Source: Bacteroidales bacterium UBA4293
Lineage (GTDB): Bacteria; Bacteroidota; Bacteroidia; Bacteroidales; Bacteroidaceae
Assembly (NCBI GenBank): GCA_002395835.1
Contig: DGVD01000015.1
Coordinates: 334,735 to 398,734, forward strand
Direction of reading: 5' to 3'
Length of the DNA stretch: 64,000 nucleotides
In this document: in pieces, positions 23,325 to 32,474 of the stretch
How the letters are laid out: every line of letters starts with the position of its first letter
Numbering within the stretch: position 1 is the first letter of the stretch
Notes under the pieces: model-generated
The model's database searches: none
What the model saw: the letters and a program-made list of their open reading frames with translations, nothing else
What the model was told of the DNA's origin: nothing
Program-made: the position numbers and the translations under genes

Positions 23325-25607
23325 ATGAGCGTTATTACAAAAACAATCGAGCTGCCTGATGGTAGAACCATCAAGCTCGAGACCGGGAAAGTGGCGAAAC
23401 AGGCCGATGGTGCTGTAGTATTGACTATGGGTAAAACCGTGTTGCTGGCTACTGTTTGCGCCGCAAAAGATGCAGTTCCCGGAACAGATTTCATGCCTCT
23501 TCAGGTAGAGTACAGAGAAAAGTATGGTGCATTCGGCCGTTTCCCTGGTGGTTTCACAAAGCGTGAGGGAAAAGCTTCAGACTATGAGATTCTGACTTGC
23601 CGTTTGGTAGACCGTGCACTTCGTCCTCTTTTCCCAGGCAACTATCATGCCGAGGTCTATGTGAATATCATTCTGTTCAGTGCAGATGGTGTAGATATGC
23701 CTGATGCATTGGCTGGCTTGGCTGCCTCTGCAGCATTGGCTGTATCTGATATTCCATTCGAGGGCCCAATTTCAGAAGTACGTGTTGCCAGAATCAATGG
23801 AGAGTTCGTTATTGACCCTACATTTGAGCAATTAAAGGAGGCTGATCTGGACATCATGGTAGGTGCTACTTATGAGAATATCATGATGGTTGAGGGTGAA
23901 ATGAAAGAAGTTTCTGAGCAGGTTCTGCTTGCTGCCATGAAGGCTGCGCATGAGGCTATCAAGGTTCATTGCAAGGCTCAGATGGAGTTGATGGAAGAAT
24001 GTGGTACTGTAACCAAGCGTGAGTACTGTCATGAGGTAAATGATGAAGAATTACGTGAGGAAGTAAAGAAGGTTTGCTACCAGCCAGCTTATGATGTTAC
24101 AAAGCAGGCATTGGAGAAACATGCTCGTGCAGAAGCTTTTGAAAAGATAGTAGAAGATTTCAAGACTGCTTATCATGAGGCACATGCTAATGATGAGGAA
24201 ATCGATTTGGATGAGAAGGATGCGATGATTGACCGCTATTACCATGATGTAGAACGTGATGCAATGCGTCGCTGCATTTTGGATGAGGGCAAGCGTTTGG
24301 ATGGACGTACTACTACTGAAATCCGTCCTATCTCTTGTGAGGTAGATGTACTTCCAGGTCCTCATGGTGCTTCTTTGTTTACCCGTGGAGAAACCCAATC
24401 TCTAACTTCTTGTACCTTGGGTACTAAAAGTGATGAGAAGATTGTGGATGATGTTCTTAATCAGGGACGTGAAAGATTCCTTCTTCACTATAACTTCCCT
24501 CCATTCTCTACCGGTGAAGCTAAGGCTCAGCGTGGTGTAGGTCGTCGTGAAATAGGTCATGGTCATTTGGCATGGCGTGCTCTTAAGGGGCAGATTCCAG
24601 AAGACTATCCTTATACCGTACGTTTGGTATCCGATATTTTAGAGTCTAATGGTTCATCTTCTATGGCAACTGTTTGTGCTGGAACTTTAGCACTGATGGA
24701 TGCAGGTGTCAAGATGGCAAAGCCAGTATCTGGTATAGCAATGGGTCTGATTAAGAATCCAGGTGAAGAGAAATATGCGATCTTAAGTGATATCTTGGGT
24801 GATGAGGACCACTTGGGTGATATGGACTTCAAGGTAACAGGAACTCGTGATGGTATCACAGCCACTCAGATGGATATCAAGTGCGATGGTTTGAGTTATG
24901 AAATCTTGGAGAAGGCACTCTTACAGGCTAAGCAGGGTCGTGAGTTCATCCTTGGTAAGATTACTGATTGTATTGCAGAACCACGTGCTGAACTTAAACC
25001 TCATGCTCCACGCATTGAAACCTTGACAATTCCAAAGGAATTCATCGGTGCTGTTATTGGCCCTGGTGGTAAGGTTATTCAAGGCATGCAGGAGGAAACC
25101 GGTGCTGTTATTTCTATTGAGGAAGTGGATGGTGTAGGTAAGATTCAGGTTGCTGGAACAAATAAGGAGTGCATAGATGCAGCTTTGGCTAAAATTAAGG
25201 CTATAGTTGCTGTTCCAGAAATAGGTGAGGAATATGAAGGTAAGGTTCAGAGCATTATGCCTTATGGAGCCTTTGTAGAGTTCTTGCCAGGCAAGGATGG
25301 TCTTCTTCATATTTCAGAAATAGATTGGAAGCGCTTAGAAACAGTAGAAGAAGCTGGAATCAAAGAAGGTGATAAGATCAAGGTAAAATTGATAGACATT
25401 GATCCTAAGACAGGTAAGTTCAAACTTAGCCGTAAGGTTTTGATGGAGAAGCCTGCGGATTATGTAGAACGTCCACCTCGTGAGCGCCGTCCACGTCCAG
25501 AGTCAGATCAGCAACGTGGTGAGCGTCGAGGCAATCATGATAATAGTCGTGGTGAGCGTCATCCTCGTCCAGAACGTACAGATCGGCCAAATAAATCTGA
25601 AGAATAA
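23325..25607 (+). CDS. pnp: Polyribonucleotide nucleotidyltransferase (PNPase)
   Basis: 760 aa. Phosphorolytic 3'-5' exoribonuclease. Two RNase PH domains (first with [13 protein letters not shown] [12 protein letters not shown], second with [13 protein letters not shown]), then KH ([20 protein letters not shown]) and S1 ([27 protein letters not shown]) domains. The C terminus is an Arg/Gly/Asp-rich tail (about 50 residues), probably disordered and RNA-binding. Ended by the terminator at 25637-25675. Confidence 0.96.
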   Translation: MSVITKTIELPDGRTIKLETGKVAKQADGAVVLTMGKTVLLATVCAAKDAVPGTDFMPLQVEYREKYGAFGRFPGGFTKREGKASDYEILTCRLVDRALRPLFPGNYHAEVYVNIILFSADGVDMPDALAGLAASAALAVSDIPFEGPISEVRVARINGEFVIDPTFEQLKEADLDIMVGATYENIMMVEGEMKEVSEQVLLAAMKAAHEAIKVHCKAQMELMEECGTVTKREYCHEVNDEELREEVKKVCYQPAYDVTKQALEKHARAEAFEKIVEDFKTAYHEAHANDEEIDLDEKDAMIDRYYHDVERDAMRRCILDEGKRLDGRTTTEIRPISCEVDVLPGPHGASLFTRGETQSLTSCTLGTKSDEKIVDDVLNQGRERFLLHYNFPPFSTGEAKAQRGVGRREIGHGHLAWRALKGQIPEDYPYTVRLVSDILESNGSSSMATVCAGTLALMDAGVKMAKPVSGIAMGLIKNPGEEKYAILSDILGDEDHLGDMDFKVTGTRDGITATQMDIKCDGLSYEILEKALLQAKQGREFILGKITDCIAEPRAELKPHAPRIETLTIPKEFIGAVIGPGGKVIQGMQEETGAVISIEEVDGVGKIQVAGTNKECIDAALAKIKAIVAVPEIGEEYEGKVQSIMPYGAFVEFLPGKDGLLHISEIDWKRLETVEEAGIKEGDKIKVKLIDIDPKTGKFKLSRKVLMEKPADYVERPPRERRPRPESDQQRGERRGNHDNSRGERHPRPERTDRPNKSEE

Positions 25608-25636
25608 GCTTACGGCTTACCTTATTTAATATATTT

Positions 25637-25675
25637 AAGGGGTGTACCAAAACAGGGTATACCCCTTTCTTTCTA
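25637..25675 (+). terminator. Terminator after pnp
   Basis: AAGGGGTGTACC (25637-25648) pairs with GGGTATACCCCTT, one G-U, then TCTTTCT. Confidence 0.8.
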
Positions 25676-25700
25676 TTCTTTCTCTTAATTTTGCATTTCT

Positions 25701-25731
25701 TTTGACAAATCCCCAAAAAATGATATATTTG
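25701..25731 (+). promoter_or_regulatory. Promoter of the first GH3 gene
   Basis: TTTG (25701-25704), 19 bp, TATATTTG (25724-25731). Confidence 0.75.
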
Positions 25732-25774
25732 CAAATGGAAAATCTTTAAACCACAAAAAGTTATAACTTTTATC

Positions 25775-28105
25775 ATGAAAAAAATCATTTGTTTTTCTGC
25801 AGTACTCTTAGGTGTGGGAACTGCAATGTTGACCAGTTGTGGGCCGAAATATTCTATTGAGGAACATGGACAGTTCAATTTGGTTATTCAGAATGGTGGA
25901 CAAACACTGGGTTATTCTCCTCAAAGTGGAATCCAGCTGATAGAGGATGGAGGCTATGCCTTCAAGGATCTAAATAAAAATGGAAAGCTAGATGTTTATG
26001 AAGATTGGAGGAATAGCCCTGAAGATCGTGCCAAGGATTTGGCAGCTCAACTTTCTACTGAGGAAATAGCTGGTTTAATGCTATATTCTGCTCATCAGTC
26101 TATCCCTGGAAATTCAAGACCAGGACATTTTATGAGTTCTACATATAATGACACTACATTGGAGGCCAGTGGTTTGAAGAGCTATGACCTAACGGACCAA
26201 CAGAAGAAGTTCTTAGGAGAGGATAATGTACGTGCAGTATTGGTAACCCAGGTTGAAAGTCCTGAGGTAGCTGCAAAGTGGAACAACAATGTTCAGGCTT
26301 TTGTAGAAGGAATGGGGCATGGAATCCCTGCAAATAATAGTTCTGACCCACGTCATACTGTTTCAGCTGATGCAGAATACAATTATGGTGCAGGTGGTAA
26401 AATTTCTATGTGGCCTTCTTCATTGGGTATAGCTGCAACTTTTGACCCTGCAGAGATGAAGAAATTTGGTGAAATTGCTTCTAAGGAGTATCGTGCATTG
26501 GGTATTGCTACAGCTCTTTCTCCTCAGGTAGATTTGGCAACAGATCCACGTTGGTCTCGTTTCAGTGGAACATTTGGTGATGATTCTGATTTAGCTACAG
26601 ATATGGCTCGAGCTTATTGTGATGGGTTCCAGACATCTCCAAAGGAACTCTCTATTGAAGGAGCCTGGGGGTATCAGTCTGTAAATGCCATGGTTAAGCA
26701 TTGGTATGGTTATGGAGCTCAAGAAGGTGGTCGTGATTCACACTTCTGTTATGGAAAATATGCTGTTTATCCAGGAAACAATCTGGAAGAACATTTGAAG
26801 TCATTTACAGAAGGTGCGTTCAAGTTGGAAGATGGCACAGGAATGGCATCTGCAATTATGCCAATCTATAGCATTCTTTGGAATCAGAATCCAAATGGTG
26901 AGAATGTAGGTGGTAGCTATAGCAAATGGATGATTTCAGAACAACTGCGTGAAAAATATCACTTTGATGGTGTAGCTTGTACTGACTGGAATATTATGTT
27001 TGATAATCCTTCTGTGGAAAGTTTCGGTGGCATGTGTTGGGGTGTTGAGAATGTGCCAGTGGCAGAACGCCATTTTATGATTCTGGAAGCAGGTGTAGAC
27101 CAGTTTGGTGGTCAGAATGATAAGGGTCCTGTGCTTGAGGCATATAAGATTTGGAGTGATAAATACGGAAAGGAAAGTGCCGATGAGCGTTTCCAGAAAT
27201 CTGCTTATCGCCTATTGTTGAATGTATTTCGTGTAGGTCTGTTTGAAAATCCTTATTTGGATCCAGAGGAAACAAAAGCTATAGTTGGTAATCCTGAATT
27301 TATGCAAGCAGGTTATGAGGCTCAACAGAAGTCAGTAGTCATGCTGAAAAATCATGGGAAGACCCTTCCTCTGGCTGAAAAGAAGAATGTATATGTGGCA
27401 AAACGCCATTTTGTACAGTCTCGTGGATTCTTCGGTTTAAGTGGAGAAGATAAGTGGGAATATCCAGTAAATATTGATTTGGTAAAGAGATACTACAATG
27501 TAGTGGAAGATCCAAAGGAAGCTGACTTTGCTTTGGTGTTCATGCAGGAACCTTCTTCAGGCCCAGGCTATGATGTGAATGATCGTGATAAAAAGGGCGG
27601 AAATGGATATGTACCTATTAGCTTACAGTATAATGATTATACTGCTACTTATGCACGTGAAACCAGTATCGCTGGAGGTGATCCAAAGGAGAATTTCACC
27701 AATCGCTCTTACAAAGGAAAGACCGTGAAGACTTCAAATAGAGATGATATGCAAGTGGTTTTAGATACCAAGAAATTGATGGGTGACAAGCCTGTTATTG
27801 TTGCTTTGAATACAGGTCGTCCTGTTGTAGTTTCCGAGTTTGAGGGTGCTGCTGATGCTCTGTTACTGACTTTCACTGTAGAGAATCAAGTTGTTCTTGA
27901 CGTTATAAGTGGTAAGGTTGAACCATCAGGTTTATTACCAATGGATATGCCTGCAAGTATGAAAGTTGTAGAGGAACAAAAGGAAGACGTTTCTCATGAT
28001 TTTGAATGTTACAAAGATTCTGATGGCAACACTTATAAGTTTGCATTTGGACTGAACTGGGGTGGTGTTATCAATGATAATCGTGTAAAAAAGTATGCAA
28101 AATAA
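25775..28105 (+). CDS. GH3 glycoside hydrolase (lipoprotein)
   Basis: 776 aa. Lipobox LTSCG (Cys about 23). An EF-hand-like loop DLNKNGKLDVYEDW precedes the catalytic domain, as in many Bacteroidetes GH3s. The TIM-barrel nucleophile Asp is in GVACTDWNIMF (about residue 410). The second alpha/beta domain includes KSVVMLKNHGKTLPL. There is no C-terminal Fn3-like domain, unlike the GH3 at 61096-63408. Likely beta-glucosidase or beta-xylosidase; specificity not readable. Single-gene unit with its own promoter and terminator. Confidence 0.92.
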   Translation: MKKIICFSAVLLGVGTAMLTSCGPKYSIEEHGQFNLVIQNGGQTLGYSPQSGIQLIEDGGYAFKDLNKNGKLDVYEDWRNSPEDRAKDLAAQLSTEEIAGLMLYSAHQSIPGNSRPGHFMSSTYNDTTLEASGLKSYDLTDQQKKFLGEDNVRAVLVTQVESPEVAAKWNNNVQAFVEGMGHGIPANNSSDPRHTVSADAEYNYGAGGKISMWPSSLGIAATFDPAEMKKFGEIASKEYRALGIATALSPQVDLATDPRWSRFSGTFGDDSDLATDMARAYCDGFQTSPKELSIEGAWGYQSVNAMVKHWYGYGAQEGGRDSHFCYGKYAVYPGNNLEEHLKSFTEGAFKLEDGTGMASAIMPIYSILWNQNPNGENVGGSYSKWMISEQLREKYHFDGVACTDWNIMFDNPSVESFGGMCWGVENVPVAERHFMILEAGVDQFGGQNDKGPVLEAYKIWSDKYGKESADERFQKSAYRLLLNVFRVGLFENPYLDPEETKAIVGNPEFMQAGYEAQQKSVVMLKNHGKTLPLAEKKNVYVAKRHFVQSRGFFGLSGEDKWEYPVNIDLVKRYYNVVEDPKEADFALVFMQEPSSGPGYDVNDRDKKGGNGYVPISLQYNDYTATYARETSIAGGDPKENFTNRSYKGKTVKTSNRDDMQVVLDTKKLMGDKPVIVALNTGRPVVVSEFEGAADALLLTFTVENQVVLDVISGKVEPSGLLPMDMPASMKVVEEQKEDVSHDFECYKDSDGNTYKFAFGLNWGGVINDNRVKKYAK

Positions 28106-28120
28106 AATTCATTAGGATAT

Positions 28121-28158
28121 AAGAAAGGGCTGTTTGAGATTCTCGGACAGCCTTTCTT
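28121..28158 (+). terminator. Terminator after GH3
   Basis: AAGAAAGGGCTGTTTGAGA pairs with TCTCGGACAGCCTTTCTT (G-U pairs, one bulge). U-rich on both sides. Confidence 0.75.
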
Positions 28159-28169
28159 GTATAAACATA

Positions 28170-28199
28170 AAAAAAAGAGATACAATTGTATCTCTTTTT
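28170..28199 (-). terminator. Terminator of the tRNA-Asn pair
   Basis: Perfect palindrome AAAAAGAGATACA/TGTATCTCTTTTT (28172-28199), directly downstream of the tRNAs on the minus strand. Confidence 0.8.
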
Positions 28200-28200
28200 G

Positions 28201-28274
28201 CGCTTCAAGATGGGCTTGAACCAACGACCCCCTGATTAACAGTCAGGTGCTCTAACCAACTGAGCTATTGAAGC
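28201..28274 (-). tRNA. tRNA-Asn (GTT), copy 2
   Basis: 74 nt. Acceptor GCTTCAA/TTGAAGC with discriminator G; anticodon loop CTGTTAA between CCTGA and TCAGG gives GTT. Identical to copy 1. The T stem has one U-U mismatch. CCA not encoded. Confidence 0.93.
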
Positions 28275-28299
28275 AAGTTGCATTTCCATTATTAATGAG

Positions 28300-28373
28300 C
28301 GCTTCAAGATGGGCTTGAACCAACGACCCCCTGATTAACAGTCAGGTGCTCTAACCAACTGAGCTATTGAAGC
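28300..28373 (-). tRNA. tRNA-Asn (GTT), copy 1
   Basis: Same 74-nt sequence as the copy at 28201-28274, 25 bp apart. It is the promoter-proximal copy (TACTTTTG box at 28396-28403). Confidence 0.93.
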
Positions 28374-28395
28374 AGTTTTTGTTGGAAATGCGGTG

Positions 28396-28403
28396 CAAAA
28401 GTA
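28396..28403 (-). promoter_or_regulatory. -7 box of the tRNA-Asn pair
   Basis: TACTTTTG on the minus strand, 23 bp upstream of the first tRNA. Confidence 0.65.
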
Positions 28404-28508
28404 CAGCAGAATTTTGAATTGTGCAACATTTCAAGCGAAAAAATGCAGTTTTCTCACGAAATAAAGTTAAAAGTTTGCACGTATCTTCATTATCACATGG
28501 AATTCCAC

Positions 28509-28516
28509 TACTTTTG
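28509..28516 (+). promoter_or_regulatory. -7 box of the S41 protease gene
   Basis: TACTTTTG, 22 bp before the ATG at 28538. Confidence 0.6.
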
Positions 28517-28537
28517 CAGAAAATCACGAATCATAGA

Positions 28538-30187
28538 ATGAAAAAGCTAAACATCATTTTGTTTTTGCTGTTTCTGGGTATGTCTGTCTCTGCCCAGAAT
28601 ACATCAGACCGGAATTTTGAAATAGGAAAAAGCATCGATATCTTTTCTGCTTTAGTAAAAGATTTGGATCTTTATTATGTGGATACACTGGAAACGAAGT
28701 CGGTGGTTCGTAAGGGGATAGACTATATGCTTGGGCAGTTGGATCCTTATACCGTCTTTTATTCAGATGAAGATATGGGAGATTTAAAGATGATGACTAC
28801 AGGAAAATACGCAGGTATTGGCTCTGTAATCCGAATGTATCAAAAAGATAAAGTTGTCATCTCGGAACCTTATGCAAACAGTCCTGCTGCTCGTTCAGGG
28901 TTGAAGGCTGGTGATATTTTGCTGCAGATAGATGATATAGATCTGAAAGGCAAGACTACCAGTGACGTAAGTTCATTACTTCGAGGAGAACCAGAAACCA
29001 GTTTTGTCCTTAAAGTAAAGCGTCCTGGTGTGGAAAAACCAATGACTTTTAAGATAACTCGTGAAACAATTGCTACTCCTGCTGTTCCATATTATGGTAT
29101 GGTATCAACGGATATTGGCTATATTAATTTCAGTAGTTTTACAGAAAATTGTTCTAAGGATATCAGGAGTGCTGCGATAGAGTTGAAGAATTCTGGTGCG
29201 AAGGGCCTAGTCGTCGACCTGCGTAACAATGGTGGTGGTCTTTTAAGTGAAGCCGTGGAGATAGTTAATTTGTTCTTACCGAAAGGTAAGTTGGTTCTAA
29301 GGACCCAAGGAAAGACAAAGCAATCCTCTCATGAATATTTGACATCGAAAGAACCGTTATACTCAGATATTCCTTTGGTAGTGCTAGTCAATGGGAATAC
29401 AGCCTCTTCTTCAGAAATTATGGCAGGTACTCTTCAAGATTATGACAGAGGCGTGGTAGTAGGTTCCCGTACTTATGGTAAAGGGCTGGTTCAGAGTGTC
29501 CGTGAAATGCCATATAACAGTAGTATGAAACTTACCACTTCTAAATACTATATACCTAGTGGACGGTGTGTACAGGCAATAGATTATAAAAATCGTGATG
29601 GGATGGGGCGTGCAACCCTTATTGCCGATAGCCTGACACATGTTTTTCATACAGAAGCAGGACGTGAAGTTAGAGATGGAGGAGGTATACGTCCTGATGT
29701 AGAGGTAAAGTTAGATACAGTAGCCAATATTACTGCGTATTTAGCAGTAGATGATGTGGTTTTTGATTATGCTACTGAATACTATCAAAAGCATCCAAAT
29801 TTGAAATCTGTTTCAGACTTTGAAATCACAGATGAGGATTATGCTGATTTTTGTCAAAAGGTGAAGAATAGTGATTTTAAGTACGACAAGCAAACAGAGA
29901 AAGCGCTGGAGAGTCTGCAGAAGATTGCTGAATTCGAGGGCTATTTGGAACCTGCAAAAGAAGAATTTGAAGCATTGAAGAAGAAATTGACTCATAATTT
30001 GGACTACGATTTAGAACAGAACAAGAAGGATATAAAGCAGATTCTTTCTGATGAAATAATCAAAAGATATTTTTATCAGGCAGGTTCTGTAGAACAGTCT
30101 TTAAAATATGATCCAACATTGGATAAGGCTGTGGAGATTCTTCATGATGATGCTTTATACAAGTCTATTTTGACAATAAAGAAATAA
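28538..30187 (+). CDS. C-terminal processing protease, S41 family (periplasmic)
   Basis: About 549 aa. Signal peptide MKKLNIILFLLFLGMSVSA. PDZ domain about residues 85-170 (AGLKAGDILLQIDDIDL-like GLKAGDILLQ). Catalytic Ser in GNTASSSEIMAG and Lys in SRTYGKGLVQ form the Ser-Lys dyad. A long helical C-terminal extension follows. It trims periplasmic or outer-membrane proteins. The upstream extension to 28421 is rejected because the promoter box is inside it. Followed after 3 bp by a TM-protein gene. Confidence 0.92.
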   Translation: MKKLNIILFLLFLGMSVSAQNTSDRNFEIGKSIDIFSALVKDLDLYYVDTLETKSVVRKGIDYMLGQLDPYTVFYSDEDMGDLKMMTTGKYAGIGSVIRMYQKDKVVISEPYANSPAARSGLKAGDILLQIDDIDLKGKTTSDVSSLLRGEPETSFVLKVKRPGVEKPMTFKITRETIATPAVPYYGMVSTDIGYINFSSFTENCSKDIRSAAIELKNSGAKGLVVDLRNNGGGLLSEAVEIVNLFLPKGKLVLRTQGKTKQSSHEYLTSKEPLYSDIPLVVLVNGNTASSSEIMAGTLQDYDRGVVVGSRTYGKGLVQSVREMPYNSSMKLTTSKYYIPSGRCVQAIDYKNRDGMGRATLIADSLTHVFHTEAGREVRDGGGIRPDVEVKLDTVANITAYLAVDDVVFDYATEYYQKHPNLKSVSDFEITDEDYADFCQKVKNSDFKYDKQTEKALESLQKIAEFEGYLEPAKEEFEALKKKLTHNLDYDLEQNKKDIKQILSDEIIKRYFYQAGSVEQSLKYDPTLDKAVEILHDDALYKSILTIKK

Positions 30188-30190
30188 GCA

Positions 30191-30613
30191 ATGAGTAGAG
30201 CAACTAAGCATTTGAATCGTAACAAGCAGTTCTTGATAGGAATTGGAGTATTAGCTTTTGCAGTGCTCCTTGTAGTCGTTTTGTTTCTTTCCATGAGCTA
30301 TGATAAGTTTGAAGAACAAATGAAAAAGGTTGCAAGTCATGATTATTATCAGATTGAATTTGCAAATGATCTTGTCGGGGAAAGTGCTCAAATTTATGTA
30401 AATGATAGTTTGTTATTTGATAAAGAGATTTCGTCAGATACTTTGAAAGTCAAGTTCAAGCCATTTGGTGAGCAACATTTGCTTATGTTAGTAGATAAAG
30501 AAAGTAATACTGCCCGTAATTTCAATCTTCAAGAAAAAGGTTGTAAGATATTGATTAAAAAAAATATAGAAGGTAAGTATATTATAGACCAAAAGGATTG
30601 GGAAAGTAAATGA
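30191..30613 (+). CDS. Single-pass membrane protein, unknown function
   Basis: 140 aa. A basic N terminus, one TM helix (about residues 15-35: IGIGVLAFAVLLVVVLFL), then a beta-rich soluble domain that probably faces the periplasm. It starts 3 bp after the protease stop, so it may assist the protease. No known family recognised. Confidence 0.65.
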   Translation: MSRATKHLNRNKQFLIGIGVLAFAVLLVVVLFLSMSYDKFEEQMKKVASHDYYQIEFANDLVGESAQIYVNDSLLFDKEISSDTLKVKFKPFGEQHLLMLVDKESNTARNFNLQEKGCKILIKKNIEGKYIIDQKDWESK

Positions 30614-30638
30614 GTTTCAAATATTTTAATGGATTTTT

Positions 30639-30668
30639 TTTGTATTTCCATGAAAATGACTAAATTTG
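30639..30668 (+). promoter_or_regulatory. Promoter of the rimP-nusA-infB operon
   Basis: TTTG (30639-30642), 18 bp, TAAATTTG (30661-30668). Start near 30675. Confidence 0.7.
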
Positions 30669-30683
30669 CACCGAAAGATGATT

Positions 30684-30711
30684 AAAGGGGGCTTGACAAA
30701 GCCTCCTTTTT
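30684..30711 (+). terminator. Terminator hairpin in the rimP leader (candidate attenuator)
   Basis: AAAGGGGGCTT (30684-30694) pairs with AAGCCTCCTTT, one G-U, then a U run. It lies between the promoter and the rimP ATG at 30732. Confidence 0.8.
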
Positions 30712-30731
30712 GTATTTTTAATCTTAAATTC

Positions 30732-31199
30732 ATGATAAAGAAAGAAGTTGTTACTCAGTTAGTTGAAGACTGGTTGAAAGGAAAGGACTACTTCCTTGTA
30801 GATGTTGTTATCAGTCCAGATGACAAGATTGTTGTGGAAATTGATCATGCAGAAGGCGTGTGGATTGAGGACTGTGTTGATTTAAGCCGTTATATCGAGG
30901 ATCATTTGAATCGAGATGAAGAGGATTATGAATTGGAGGTAGGCTCAGCTGGAATAGGACAGCCATTTAAGGTTCTGCAGCAGTACGTTAATCATGTAGG
31001 CAAAGAAGTGGAAGTTCTAACGAATGAAGGTAAAAAAATGAAAGGTCTGCTGAAAGATGCTGGTGAGGATAACTTCACTATAACTGTATCCCAGAAAGTG
31101 AGGGTTGAAGGAAAAAAACGCCCTGAAATGCGTGATGAAGACCTTACTTTTAATTATAATGATGTAAAATATACTAAATATCTAATAAGTTTCAAGTAA
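30732..31199 (+). CDS. rimP: Ribosome maturation factor RimP
   Basis: 155 aa. Needed for 30S subunit maturation. N-terminal RimP_N domain (VDVVISPDDKIVVEIDHAEGVWIEDCVDLSRYIE) and C-terminal Sm-like domain with DNFTITVS. The family residue pattern DYELEVGSAGIGQPF (usually EVSSPG) is slightly divergent. The ATG at 30732 is chosen over 30666, which would lie in the promoter and hairpin. First gene of the nusA operon, 5 bp from nusA. Confidence 0.92.
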   Translation: MIKKEVVTQLVEDWLKGKDYFLVDVVISPDDKIVVEIDHAEGVWIEDCVDLSRYIEDHLNRDEEDYELEVGSAGIGQPFKVLQQYVNHVGKEVEVLTNEGKKMKGLLKDAGEDNFTITVSQKVRVEGKKRPEMRDEDLTFNYNDVKYTKYLISFK

Positions 31200-31204
31200 A
31201 AAAT

Positions 31205-32464
31205 ATGGCTAAAAAAGAGCAGGCAGTCGATTTGATTACGACATTCCAAGAATTCAAGGAAAATAAAAATATAGACCGTGCGACGTTGATTAGTGTCCTA
31301 GAGGAAAGTTTCCGAAAGGTCATTGCAGGTATGTTCGGTAGTGATGATAATTATAATGTAATTGTTAATCCAGACAAAGGTGATTGTGAGATTTACCGCA
31401 GCCGTTTAGTTGTAGCCGATGGTGAGGTAACTGACCCTAATCGTGAAATTTCTCTTTCCGATGCAAAAAAAGTTGAACCTGACTATGAGATTGGAGAGGA
31501 AGTAAGTGACCGTGTAAATTTTGAAGATTTTGGTCGACGTGCTATTTTGAACCTACGTCAGACTTTAGCTAGTAAGATTTTAGACTTGGAACATGATAAT
31601 CTTTATAATAAATATAAAGATCAAGTAGGCGAAGTGGTAGCAGCCGAAGTATATCAAGTATGGAAGCGTGAGACATTGTTAGTAGACGAAGATAACAACG
31701 AATTATTATTACCAAAGAGTGAGCAGATTCCTGGTGATTATTTTCACAAAGGTGAAACTGCTCGTGCTGTAGTTCTACGAGTAGACAATGCAAACAATAA
31801 TCCAAAGATTATTTTGAGTCGTACTTCTCCAGTCTTCCTGGAACGTCTGTTGGAAGCTGAGGTTCCTGAAATAAATGATGGCTTGATAACGATTAAGAAG
31901 GTGGCTCGTATTCCAGGTGAGCGTGCTAAGGTCGCAGTAGAAAGCTATGATGACCGAATTGACCCTGTAGGAGCATGTGTAGGTGTTAAGGGTAGTCGTG
32001 TTAGAGGAATTGTACGTGAGCTCCACAATGAAAATATTGATGTGGTAAATTATAGCTCTAATATTGATTTATTTATTCGTCGTGCATTAAGTCCTGCTAC
32101 TGTAACATCTGTGGAGTTGAACATGGAGGAACATAAAGCAAATGTTTACCTTGATGCAGACCAAGTGTCTTTGGCTATCGGTAAGGGCGGTACAAACATT
32201 AAATTAGCAAGTATGTTGACAGAATACACAATAGATGTATTCCGCAATGTAAATGAAGATGAGCAGGAAGATGATGTTTTACTGGATGATTTCGCAGATG
32301 AAATAGATCAGTGGGTTATCGATGCTATTAAGAGTATAGGCTTGGATACAGCTAAACAAGTATTGGGCGCATCGCGCAATATGTTGATAGAGAAAGCTGA
32401 TTTGGAGGAAGATACCGTAGATGAGGTGCTTCGTATTTTGAATGAAGAATTTGAGAAGGAATAA
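31205..32464 (+). CDS. nusA: Transcription termination/antitermination factor NusA
   Basis: 419 aa. N-terminal RNAP-binding domain, S1 domain about residues 130-200, then KH1/KH2 with RGIVRELHNENIDVV and IGKGGTNIKLASMLTEYTID. It ends with a short helical region and lacks the E. coli-type acidic repeats, as is usual in Bacteroidetes. It modulates pausing and hairpin-dependent termination, so it may act on the leader terminator of its own operon. Confidence 0.95.
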   Translation: MAKKEQAVDLITTFQEFKENKNIDRATLISVLEESFRKVIAGMFGSDDNYNVIVNPDKGDCEIYRSRLVVADGEVTDPNREISLSDAKKVEPDYEIGEEVSDRVNFEDFGRRAILNLRQTLASKILDLEHDNLYNKYKDQVGEVVAAEVYQVWKRETLLVDEDNNELLLPKSEQIPGDYFHKGETARAVVLRVDNANNNPKIILSRTSPVFLERLLEAEVPEINDGLITIKKVARIPGERAKVAVESYDDRIDPVGACVGVKGSRVRGIVRELHNENIDVVNYSSNIDLFIRRALSPATVTSVELNMEEHKANVYLDADQVSLAIGKGGTNIKLASMLTEYTIDVFRNVNEDEQEDDVLLDDFADEIDQWVIDAIKSIGLDTAKQVLGASRNMLIEKADLEEDTVDEVLRILNEEFEKE

Positions 32465-32474
32465 GTTATAGCAT

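Noticed and set aside
28201..28373. Repeat of 74 bp as a possible mobile repeat
   Set aside because: The two copies are tandem tRNA-Asn genes.
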